From: an uncultured Faecalicatena sp.
Lineage (GTDB): Bacteria; Bacillota; Clostridia; Lachnospirales; Lachnospiraceae
Direction of reading: 5' to 3'
NCBI GenBank assembly: GCA_902489075.1
Contig: CABTYO010000043.1
Location: 1 to 13,762, forward strand
DNA: 13,762 nucleotides
Part shown: one piece after another, positions 1 to 5,722 of the stretch
Position numbering within the stretch: the stretch's first letter is position 1
Layout of the letters: each line of letters opens with the position of its first letter
The notes under the pieces: generated by a model
What the model saw: the letters and a program-made list of their open reading frames with translations, nothing else
Database searches by the model: none
Told to the model about the DNA's origin: nothing
Program-made: the position numbers and the translations under genes

Positions 1-168
1 ACATTTTCAGATGATGAGGTCCTGAAAATGGCAGACAGCCTTAAGAAAACAGGAGTGCAGTATCTGTATACAGGACACTGCACAGGTCAGCAGGGATTTG
101 CACTGCTCAAAAAATATCTGGGAACAATTGTGCAGCCGCTGATAACAGGGTGCAGGATTGAATTGTAA
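1..168 (+). CDS. MBL-fold metallohydrolase, C-terminal fragment
   Basis: Reading frame 1 is open from the window edge to TAA at 166-168 and gives the last 55 residues of a protein whose start lies outside the window. The segment YTGHCTGQQGFALLKKYLG resembles the C-terminal end of metallo-beta-lactamase-fold hydrolases of the type that includes dihydropterin/RFAP-synthase-like proteins, where a late His in a G-H-C-T-G loop is a metal ligand. The remaining metal motif (HxHxDH) is not in the window, so the substrate cannot be named. The gene converges on the pseudouridine synthase with 48 bases between the stops and no obvious strong terminator there. The family call rests on a short stretch and is moderately sure. 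Confidence 0.6.
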   Translation, partial: TFSDDEVLKMADSLKKTGVQYLYTGHCTGQQGFALLKKYLGTIVQPLITGCRIEL

Positions 169-216
169 ACTCAGAAGCTGTTTTTAGCATTTTAGAAGGG
201 CACAAGTAATGGTTCG

Positions 217-1146
217 TTAATCTGGTAATGACTGTGTGCTATTCGGGGCAGGCGGTACGGGATTCAGTATTTTCTGCATATCTTCGGGAAGAGGTGCAGT
301 AAAGTCCATGGTTTCTCCGGTAATCGGGTGGCAGAAGGTCAGCCGGTGGGAGTGAAGGGCCTGTCTGCTGATATATTCCATATCCGGGTTATACAGATAA
401 TCTCCGACCAGAGGGAATCCGAGATATTTCATATGGATACGTATCTGATGGGTGCGGCCCGTCTCCAATTCAAGTGAGACGAGGCTGTGCCCATTTTTTT
501 CTTCCACAACATGGTAATGGGTAACCGCAGTTTCCCCATGTTCAAAATCGACAGTACGTTCAATGATAGACCCCGGCTTACGGGACAGGGGCGCATTGAT
601 TGTACCGCAGGGCGGCGTGACACTGCCGCGGACCACAGCCAGGTATTCCCGGCGAATTTCCTTGCGGACCGCCATGCCGGACAGAATATTAGAGCTGAGC
701 ATATGCTTTGCAATCACGGTCAGCCCAGAGGTATCCCGGTCCAGTCTGTTGGTGCACCGGAAAATAAAGGGCTTTCCCTGATTCTGAAAGTACCAGGCGA
801 GCCCATTAGCCAGAGAGTTCCTGTAATTATTCATGGACGGATGAATCGGCATTCCGGCTTCCTTGTTGATTACGATGATATCTTCATCCTCGTATACAAT
901 ATGAAGAGGCAGCTGTACTGGAGGAATGTTTTCAGAAGATTCATTTTCCTGTATATGGACGGTGAGGACATCTCCGGTATTTAAAGTCTGCTTTAAATAG
1001 AACCACTCTCCGTTTACAAGGATACTTTCGTGCATTTTCTTTAAGTCTGTAAAATTCTGTTTCGAATAGCCATGTCTTCTCAGATACTGCTCAATGCGTA
1101 AGCCACTGTCAGATTCTGTTATGTGGTATGTTAAAATTCTTTCCAT
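217..1146 (-). CDS. RluA-family 23S rRNA/tRNA pseudouridine synthase
   Basis: A protein of 309 residues that should isomerise specific uridines in rRNA or tRNA to pseudouridine. An S4-like RNA-binding region lies at about residues 15-65 and the RluA catalytic core follows. The signature NRLDRDTSG at 133-141 contains the catalytic Asp136, and GRTHQIRIH-type residues follow later in the core. The frame is open up to 1209, but that longer start overlaps the -35 box of a good promoter at 1181-1209 and would lie upstream of its transcription start. ATG 1146 has a GGAG at 7 nt spacing and begins MERILTYHIT, so it was chosen. The length is usual for RluD/RluC-like proteins. The exact target nucleotide cannot be assigned from sequence alone. 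Confidence 0.93.
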   Translation of the reverse strand: MERILTYHITESDSGLRIEQYLRRHGYSKQNFTDLKKMHESILVNGEWFYLKQTLNTGDVLTVHIQENESSENIPPVQLPLHIVYEDEDIIVINKEAGMPIHPSMNNYRNSLANGLAWYFQNQGKPFIFRCTNRLDRDTSGLTVIAKHMLSSNILSGMAVRKEIRREYLAVVRGSVTPPCGTINAPLSRKPGSIIERTVDFEHGETAVTHYHVVEEKNGHSLVSLELETGRTHQIRIHMKYLGFPLVGDYLYNPDMEYISRQALHSHRLTFCHPITGETMDFTAPLPEDMQKILNPVPPAPNSTQSLPD

Positions 1147-1180
1147 GTCAGCACTCCAGGGGGTAATAGTTGATGAGAAT

Positions 1181-1209
1181 AGTATATCTGGAATCTGCGG
1201 ATCTGTCAA
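1181..1209 (-). promoter_or_regulatory. Sigma-A promoter of the pseudouridine synthase gene
   Basis: On the minus strand TTGACA (1204-1209) and TATACT (1181-1186) are separated by exactly 17 bp. Transcription would start near 1174, giving a leader of about 28 nt before the ATG at 1146. The promoter decides the start codon because the longer frame begins inside the -35 box. Confidence 0.8.
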
Positions 1210-1222
1210 AGAGGAGAGGAAA

Positions 1223-1324
1223 TAGTGACGAGCTTTCGTCTCGGAACGGATGATGGGGGACGCTGAGAAAAATCAGGAGCGGGCGTCTCCCATCCGTCCG
1301 TTCCGAGACGAAAGCCCGTCACTA
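1223..1324. repeat. 102-nt foldback (long inverted repeat) between divergent promoters
   Basis: Two 28-nt arms (1223-1250 and 1297-1324), beginning TAGTGACG and ending CGTCACTA, pair with only one A.C mismatch. After a small internal loop, a further 12 bp (1252-1263 with 1283-1294, one G.U) extend the stem around a loop of about 20 nt. There is no open reading frame of note inside. It sits immediately upstream of the rluA promoter and 20 bp upstream of the riboswitch promoter. The plus-strand right end is followed by a T-run (1326-1331), so it could also terminate plus-strand transcripts. A palindromic MITE or REP-like element is the more likely reading, because no gene pointing right lies just before it. 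No clear target-site duplication was found. Confidence 0.7.
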
Positions 1325-1343
1325 ATTTTTTATGTCATAATGC

Positions 1344-1372
1344 TTGACAGAACACCTAAAAGGTGATATATT
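1344..1372 (+). promoter_or_regulatory. Strong sigma-A promoter of the manganese-riboswitch operon
   Basis: A perfect TTGACA (1344-1349) is followed by a 17-bp spacer and TATATT (1367-1372). Transcription would start near 1379, just ahead of the riboswitch P1 stem. The spacer holds a small perfect inverted repeat CACCT-aaa-AGGTG at 1353-1365, a possible operator. Confidence 0.85.
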
Positions 1373-1381
1373 TCAAGACAA

Positions 1382-1483
1382 GCAAGTAAAAGGGAGTAGC
1401 CGAACACCGAAAGGTGGGTTTGAAACCGTCACCCGATACCGAGAGGTATCCGTATCAAATGAGATGTGCAAGACTTTTATTGC
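1382..1483 (+). ncRNA. yybP-ykoY manganese(II) riboswitch
   Basis: The RNA has the landmarks of the yybP-ykoY family. P1 is formed by GCAAGUAAAAG (1382-1392) and CUUUUAUUGC (1474-1483), with one bulged G. The L1 signature GGAGUAGC follows at 1393-1400. P2 is the hairpin CACC-GAAA-GGUG (1405-1416). P3 pairs UUUGA (1419-1423) with UCAAA (1455-1459). The L3 signature CGUCA-NNN-CG runs into a GAUACC/GGUAUC hairpin and then CCG. The conserved GCAAGAC (1468-1474) closes the junction. The family binds Mn2+ where L1 docks on L3. The 3' strand of P1 is shared with the downstream terminator stem, so ligand binding should prevent termination and turn the operon on. P4 is very short or absent. Assignment is by motif recognition, not by a covariance search. 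Confidence 0.88.
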
Positions 1484-1515
1484 GGCAGATATGTCGTGAA
1501 TAGAGGTCTTTTTTT
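1471..1515 (+). terminator. Riboswitch-controlled intrinsic terminator
   Basis: AGACUUUUAUU (1471-1481) pairs with AAUAGAGGUCU (1499-1509), allowing G.U pairs. An apical CGGC/GUCG helix sits inside, and a run of seven T follows (1509-1515). The left arm re-uses the P1 3' strand of the manganese riboswitch, so the two structures exclude each other. Confidence 0.82.
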
Positions 1516-1582
1516 ATTCCAATCATATAAGAACAGGTATCGACGATCTGCTGCAGGAAAGAGCACCGGAAAGGAGATTCTG

Positions 1583-2041
1583 ATGAGGAGAGAAAGGGAA
1601 AATATTGTGGAAATGAACGAGGCGATCATTGCTGGGAAGAAGTCACTGAATGCGATGAGATGTGCCAGGGAGGCATTGAACAGTGCAGGGAACTGGGGAA
1701 TCGCAGATCTGCTTGGAGGAGGTTTTATCGTAGATATGGTGAAGCACTCCAAATTGGAAAGTGCGCAGGAGAAGTTAGAAGAGGCAAGATGCCAGCTGGA
1801 AATTTTCAGATGTGAACTAAAAGATGTGGATCTGCCATATAATTTTACAATACAGATTGATAACTTCCTTACATTTGCTGATTTCTTTTTTGATGGATTG
1901 ATTGCCGACTGGCTGGTTCAGTCGAAGATCAATGAGGCAAAGGATGAGTTAAATTATGCAATTGAGCGTGTGGAAGAGATGGTTCAGAATCTCCAGCGCT
2001 GGGAGAAGCAATTGATGCTTGGAAAGGAGTGTGAAGCTTAA
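1583..2041 (+). CDS. Unrecognised 152-aa protein under Mn riboswitch control
   Basis: I do not recognise this family. The frame is open from 1466, but that region is the riboswitch and terminator. ATG 1583 has AAGGAG at 7 nt spacing, giving 152 residues that begin MRRERENIVEMNEA. The protein is mostly helical with heptad-like stretches. It contains an internal repeat: residues 41-74 and 99-132 share the pattern A-D-x4-G-x-I-x-D-x4-S-K-x3-A-x3-L, a period of 58 residues. Each repeat starts with a short hydrophobic, glycine-containing segment (about 43-52 and 101-111), perhaps membrane-associating, and continues as charged helix. No signal peptide or metal-ligand motif stands out. Its TAA overlaps the ATG of the YccF gene by one base, which implies translational coupling and joint function. 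Confidence 0.85.
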   Translation: MRRERENIVEMNEAIIAGKKSLNAMRCAREALNSAGNWGIADLLGGGFIVDMVKHSKLESAQEKLEEARCQLEIFRCELKDVDLPYNFTIQIDNFLTFADFFFDGLIADWLVQSKINEAKDELNYAIERVEEMVQNLQRWEKQLMLGKECEA

Positions 2042-2400
2042 TGGGATGTCTTGGTAATGTTTTATGGTTTATATTTGGTGGCTGTATCAGTGGATTGAGC
2101 TGGGCATTTGCGGGGCTGTTATGGTGTATCTCTATTGTCGGGATACCGGTCGGGATGCAGTGCTTTAAGTTCGCGGCACTTAGTTTTTTCCCATTTGGAA
2201 AAGAAGTGCATTATGGCGGCGGAGCGGGTTCTCTGCTGCTGAATATTATCTGGATGATCGTATCCGGGATTCCGCTGGCACTGGAATCGCTGGTGATCGG
2301 AGCGCTGCTCTGCATCACGATTGTGGGAATTCCGTTTGGAATGCAGCAGTTTAAGCTGGCAAAGCTGGCACTGATGCCTTTTGGGTCAGAAGTGTACTGA
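2041..2400 (+). CDS. yccF: YccF domain-containing inner membrane protein
   Basis: A 119-residue integral membrane protein of the YccF (DUF307) family, whose biochemical role is not established. The family's two-fold repeat is plain: IVGIP at residues 32-36 and 94-98, and PFGxEV at 51-56 and 113-118, a period of 62 residues. Four hydrophobic segments are visible, at about 6-18, 21-35, 64-78 and 83-97. The start ATG shares its A with the TAA stop of the preceding gene. Its ribosome site GGAAAGGAG lies in the end of that gene. It is the second gene of an operon behind a yybP-ykoY riboswitch, so it should be expressed when cellular Mn2+ is high. That context makes a role in manganese efflux or envelope adaptation conceivable, but this is inference. 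Confidence 0.93.
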   Translation: MGCLGNVLWFIFGGCISGLSWAFAGLLWCISIVGIPVGMQCFKFAALSFFPFGKEVHYGGGAGSLLLNIIWMIVSGIPLALESLVIGALLCITIVGIPFGMQQFKLAKLALMPFGSEVY

Positions 2401-2457
2401 TGAAGGTGTACTGCTCATAGCAGGAAAATAGGTTCTATTGGCAATGCTAAGGTTAAG

Positions 2458-2494
2458 AATAAGGGGACTGGATCGGTGATCTGGTCTCCTTATT
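2458..2494 (+). terminator. Probable terminator of the Mn-riboswitch operon
   Basis: A 17-bp stem with a 3-nt loop: AATAAGGGGAC... (2458-2474) pairs throughout with 2478-2494 when G.U pairs are allowed. The right arm ends CCTTATT and is followed by TAT rather than a clean T-run, so termination efficiency is uncertain. It lies 58 bases past the yccF stop. The rest of the 2401-2565 gap shows nothing else. Confidence 0.6.
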
Positions 2495-2565
2495 TATGGG
2501 AATCTATATCCGGGGATTCTGTCTGAGGAGCATAAGGAAAAAGAGGGAAAAGAATGGGAAAATTG

Positions 2566-2595
2566 TTGTAAAGAGTGGGTTAATTCCTGTATAAT
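2566..2595 (+). promoter_or_regulatory. Promoter of tex
   Basis: TTGTAA (2566-2571) and a consensus TATAAT (2590-2595) are separated by 18 bp. The predicted start near 2602 leaves a leader of about 55 nt before the ATG at 2657. It argues against translation from the upstream ATG at 2606. Confidence 0.7.
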
Positions 2596-2656
2596 AGAAA
2601 GCGTTATGATTCTTGAAAACCATATGACAGGAGAAAAAGAAAGAGGTACAGAGTAT

Positions 2657-4813
2657 ATGGATATTAATCAGAGATTGACAGAAGAACTTGATGTAAAACG
2701 CTGGCAGGTGGATGCGGCGGTGAAATTGATCGATGAGGGGAATACGATTCCTTTTATTTCAAGATATAGAAAAGAAGTAACAGGTTCTTTGAATGATGAG
2801 CAGCTTCGTAAGCTGTATGAGCGTCTGGTTTATCTGCGCAATCTGGAAGAGAAGAAGGAACAGGTCTTATCCAGTATTGAGGAGCAGGGCAAGCTTACGG
2901 CTGAGTTGAAGGCACAGATCCTGGCGGCAGAGACGCTGGTCGTAGTGGAGGATTTATACCGTCCTTACCGTCCAAAGCGAAGGACACGTGCTACGATTGC
3001 GAAGGAAAAGGGGCTGGAACCGCTGGCTGCACTGATTACTCTGCAGCAGACAAAGGAGCCGCTTGAAATTGAGGCGGCGAAGTATATTTCAGAGGAAAAG
3101 GGCGTAGGCAGTGCAGAGGAAGCGATTGCCGGGGCAAAGGACATCATTGCGGAATCTATTTCTGATGAGGCTGATTACAGGAGCTGGATCCGTAAGATTA
3201 CCATGCAGAAAGGAAAGCTGATCTCAACCGCAAAGGACCCGAAAGCAGAATCTGTCTATGAGATGTATTATGAGTTTGAGGAACCTGTAAGCAAGCTTGC
3301 CGGACACCGTATTCTGGCGCTGAACCGCGGTGAGAAGGAGAAGATTCTGACCGTGAAGATCGAGGCTCCGGAGGAAGACATCATCCGTTATCTGGAGAAG
3401 AAGACGATCCTTAAGGAGAATCCTTATACAACACCGGTTCTGAAAGAGATTGCAGAGGACAGTTATAAGCGTCTGATCGGACCCGCGATTGAGAGAGAGA
3501 TCAGGAATGACCTGACGGAGAAGGCGGAAGATGGAGCAATCGAAGTCTTCGGAAAGAACCTGCACCAGCTTCTGATGCAGCCGCCAATCACCGGACAGGT
3601 AGTGCTTGGCTGGGACCCGGCTTTCCGTACCGGCTGTAAGCTGGCAGTTGTGGATGAGACGGGAAAGGTGCTCGGAACTACAGTCATTTATCCGACAGCA
3701 CCGACGACACCGCAGAAAATTAAGGCATCCAAGGAACTTTTGAAGAAGATTATCACAAAGTATCATATTACCTTGATTTCCGTGGGCAATGGAACCGCAT
3801 CCAGGGAGTCGGAACAGTTTATTGTGGAACTGTTAAAGGAGATTCCGGAGAAGGTACAGTATGTGATCGTCAATGAGGCGGGAGCATCTGTATACTCTGC
3901 AAGTAAGCTGGCATCAGAGGAGTTCCCGAAGTTTGACGTGGGACAGAGAAGTGCGGCATCCATTGCGAGAAGACTGCAGGATCCGCTGGCAGAGCTGGTA
4001 AAGATCGATCCGAAGTCCATCGGAGTGGGACAGTATCAGCATGACATGAATCAGAAGAAGCTGGGCGAGTCACTGAACGGCGTGGTAGAGGACTGTGTAA
4101 ATAAAGTCGGGGTGGATCTGAATACAGCATCGGCTCCACTGCTTTCCTATATTTCCGGTATCAGCGGTACGATCGCGAAGAATATTGTAACATACAGGGA
4201 AGAAAACGGCAGATTTACAGACAGAAAAGAACTGTTAAAGGTAGCCAAGCTGGGACCAAAGGCTTTTGAGCAGTGCGCCGGATTTATGAGGATCATGGAC
4301 GGAAAGAATCCGCTGGATGCCACAGGTGTCCACCCGGAATCATATGAGGCAGCGGAAAAGCTGTTAAAGAAGCAGGGCTTCAAGCCGGAGGATATCACAG
4401 GCGGTAACCTGGCGGGACTGTCTCTGACGATCAAGGATTATAAGAAGCTGGCGGAGGAACTTGGAATCGGTGAGATTACTTTAAGAGATATTGTCAAGGA
4501 GCTGGAGAAGCCGGCACGTGACCCGCGTGATGAGATGCCGAAGCCGATCCTGCGTACGGACGTACTGGAAATGAAGGATCTTAAAGAAGGCATGATCCTG
4601 AAGGGAACTGTGCGTAATGTCATTGATTTTGGTGTTTTTGTGGATATTGGGGTTCATCAGGACGGGCTGGTGCACATCTCACAGATCACAGACAGATATA
4701 TCAAGCATCCACTGGAAGCGGTAAGTGTCGGTGATATTGTGGATGTGAAGGTTATGAGCGTGGATCTGAAGAAGAAGCGCATCCAGCTGACAATGAGAGG
4801 AATTCAGGGATAA
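2657..4813 (+). CDS. tex: Tex family RNA-binding transcription accessory protein
   Basis: A 718-residue Tex/YhgF homologue, a cytoplasmic nucleic-acid-binding protein linked to transcription and RNA quality control. Order of domains: N-terminal helical Tex domain (MDINQRLTEEL..., with FISRYRKEVTGSL near 35-48), central YqgF/RNase H-like fold starting near residue 312 (VVLGWDPAFRTGCKLAVVD), helix-hairpin-helix region near 480-550, and a C-terminal S1 RNA-binding domain near 637-714 (GTVRNVIDFGVFVDIGVHQDGLVHISQ). The length matches the family. ATG 2657 is chosen because it yields the canonical Tex N-terminus and has AAGAGG upstream, though the 10-nt spacing is long. In-frame ATGs at 2606 and 2624 add residues not typical of the family. 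It has its own promoter and a hairpin after the stop, so it appears monocistronic. Confidence 0.96.
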   Translation: MDINQRLTEELDVKRWQVDAAVKLIDEGNTIPFISRYRKEVTGSLNDEQLRKLYERLVYLRNLEEKKEQVLSSIEEQGKLTAELKAQILAAETLVVVEDLYRPYRPKRRTRATIAKEKGLEPLAALITLQQTKEPLEIEAAKYISEEKGVGSAEEAIAGAKDIIAESISDEADYRSWIRKITMQKGKLISTAKDPKAESVYEMYYEFEEPVSKLAGHRILALNRGEKEKILTVKIEAPEEDIIRYLEKKTILKENPYTTPVLKEIAEDSYKRLIGPAIEREIRNDLTEKAEDGAIEVFGKNLHQLLMQPPITGQVVLGWDPAFRTGCKLAVVDETGKVLGTTVIYPTAPTTPQKIKASKELLKKIITKYHITLISVGNGTASRESEQFIVELLKEIPEKVQYVIVNEAGASVYSASKLASEEFPKFDVGQRSAASIARRLQDPLAELVKIDPKSIGVGQYQHDMNQKKLGESLNGVVEDCVNKVGVDLNTASAPLLSYISGISGTIAKNIVTYREENGRFTDRKELLKVAKLGPKAFEQCAGFMRIMDGKNPLDATGVHPESYEAAEKLLKKQGFKPEDITGGNLAGLSLTIKDYKKLAEELGIGEITLRDIVKELEKPARDPRDEMPKPILRTDVLEMKDLKEGMILKGTVRNVIDFGVFVDIGVHQDGLVHISQITDRYIKHPLEAVSVGDIVDVKVMSVDLKKKRIQLTMRGIQG

Positions 4814-4829
4814 GAATAAAAAAGTAAAA

Positions 4830-4871
4830 AGCGCCCTCTGCCAAAGCATAACAGTCCTGGCAGGGGGCGCT
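4830..4871. terminator. Bidirectional terminator between tex and bioY
   Basis: AGCGCCCTCTGCCA (4830-4843) pairs with TGGCAGGGGGCGCT (4858-4871), 14 bp with one wobble. On the minus strand it is followed by TTTTTACTTTTTTA, a good terminator for bioY. On the plus strand the following GGTTTATA is weaker, so tex may be terminated less efficiently. Confidence 0.85.
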
Positions 4872-4885
4872 GGTTTATACCGGAA

Positions 4886-5449
4886 TTAATTTTCTATACG
4901 CCGGATTGCTGCTCCAAGCTTCGGTCCCAACAGGGCGGCTATGATGATTTTTACGACATCTCCCGGGAGGTATGGGATCACTCCGGCTGCCAGAGCCTGG
5001 GCAGGGGACAGGTTCATCTGTATTCCGAGCCAGAGAGTTCCGAACAGATAACATAAGGCAGTGCCAAGGATCAGTCCCAGGACTGCAAAAGCCAGTTTAC
5101 CGGAAAAACGTTCGATAAAAAATCCGGCGGTCAGTGTTAAAAACAGGTAGCCGAGCATATATCCGCCGGTTGGTCCGGCAACCTTTGCAAAGCCTCCGCT
5201 GAATCCTGAGAAGACAGGAAGCCCGACTGCACCCAGGAGCAGATAGATCAGGCAGCTTAGTGTACTGCGCTTCATGCCGAGTACAAAGGCTGCAATATAG
5301 AGCACCAGCGTTCCCAGCGTAATCGGAACCGGGCTGAACGGAGTCGGGATGGCGAATGGTGCCAGTACGCAGATCACGGCAGTCATAACCCCGATCAGAG
5401 TGAGTTGCTTTGTTGTGATAAATGAGTGGTTAGATGATGTCTGTTCCAT
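4886..5449 (-). CDS. bioY: Biotin transporter BioY (ECF S component)
   Basis: A 187-residue hydrophobic protein with about six membrane segments, the substrate-binding subunit for biotin uptake. It normally works with the shared ECF energising module (EcfA, EcfA', EcfT), which is not in this window. Family hallmarks are visible: the PTPFSPVPITLGTLVLYIAAFVLG segment near residues 34-58, LLLGAVGLPVFSGFSGG near 70-86 followed by the GPTGGYMLGY loop (residues 92-101), and the C-terminal LPGDVVKIIIAALLG. The start has AGGAAAGGA upstream at about 6-7 nt. A BirA-like operator overlaps its promoter, so biotin repression through BirA is expected. It is divergent from hcp and seems monocistronic. Confidence 0.96.
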   Translation of the reverse strand: MEQTSSNHSFITTKQLTLIGVMTAVICVLAPFAIPTPFSPVPITLGTLVLYIAAFVLGMKRSTLSCLIYLLLGAVGLPVFSGFSGGFAKVAGPTGGYMLGYLFLTLTAGFFIERFSGKLAFAVLGLILGTALCYLFGTLWLGIQMNLSPAQALAAGVIPYLPGDVVKIIIAALLGPKLGAAIRRIEN

Positions 5450-5494
5450 ATATTTATTCCTTTCCTGTTATGGTAGTTTGTGTAATATGTGGTT

Positions 5495-5523
5495 AGTATA
5501 GCCGAAATACAGAAGAACGTCAA
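5495..5523 (-). promoter_or_regulatory. bioY promoter
   Basis: On the minus strand TTGACG (5518-5523) and TATACT (5495-5500) are 17 bp apart. The -35 hexamer lies inside one half-site of the BirA-like dyad, so repressor binding would block RNA polymerase directly. Confidence 0.78.
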
Positions 5524-5547
5524 CCAAAAAGTAAATATGGTTAACAA
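5517..5547 (-). promoter_or_regulatory. BirA-like biotin operator
   Basis: On the minus strand TTGTTAACC (5539-5547) is followed after 13 bp by GGTTGACGT (5517-5525), an imperfect inverted repeat. Firmicute BirA operators are dyads of the form TTGTTAACC-N-GGTTAACAA. The position over the bioY -35 box and the identity of the target gene both support the assignment. The proximal half-site is degenerate (GACG in place of AACA). Confidence 0.75.
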
Positions 5548-5614
5548 ATAATACAGATAACAAAGAATAAGGAGAGTGAGCCATCTGTCTTCACCTGAAA
5601 ACAAAATTTCTTTC

Positions 5615-5656
5615 GTTGTTAAAACAACATACATCAAATATCATTTGTAATATACT
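5615..5656 (+). promoter_or_regulatory. Candidate activator site and promoter of hcp
   Basis: A perfect inverted repeat GTTGTT-aa-AACAAC lies at 5615-5628, and a TATACT -10 box at 5651-5656. There is no -35 hexamer at the expected place (CATACA). The predicted transcription start is near 5663, which puts the palindrome centre at about -41.5, the standard class II position for Crp/Fnr-type activators. HcpR, a member of that family, commonly controls hcp genes, but the regulator is not identified here and the half-site is not one I can match to a known consensus. Confidence 0.5.
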
Positions 5657-5722
5657 GAACACGTAAACGAATGCAGGATAAATCAATGCAGATAAATAAA
5701 CAGAATAAAGGAGATGTATTAC

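Noticed and set aside
1147..1209. Longer start for the pseudouridine synthase at 1209
   Set aside because: It lies inside the -35 box of a good promoter, adds residues atypical for the family, and has no ribosome site, whereas ATG 1146 has GGAG.
1326..1331. Reading the 102-nt foldback purely as a terminator
   Set aside because: No rightward gene ends before it (the upstream neighbour is leftward), and the stem is far longer than intrinsic terminators need.
1466..1582. Coding extension of the 152-aa protein upstream of ATG 1583
   Set aside because: The stretch is the end of the riboswitch and its terminator, and the encoded residues are not protein-like.
2606..2656. Upstream ATGs at 2606 and 2624 for tex
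   Set aside because: ATG 2606 is only a few bases from the predicted transcription start, and the extra residues are not typical of Tex.
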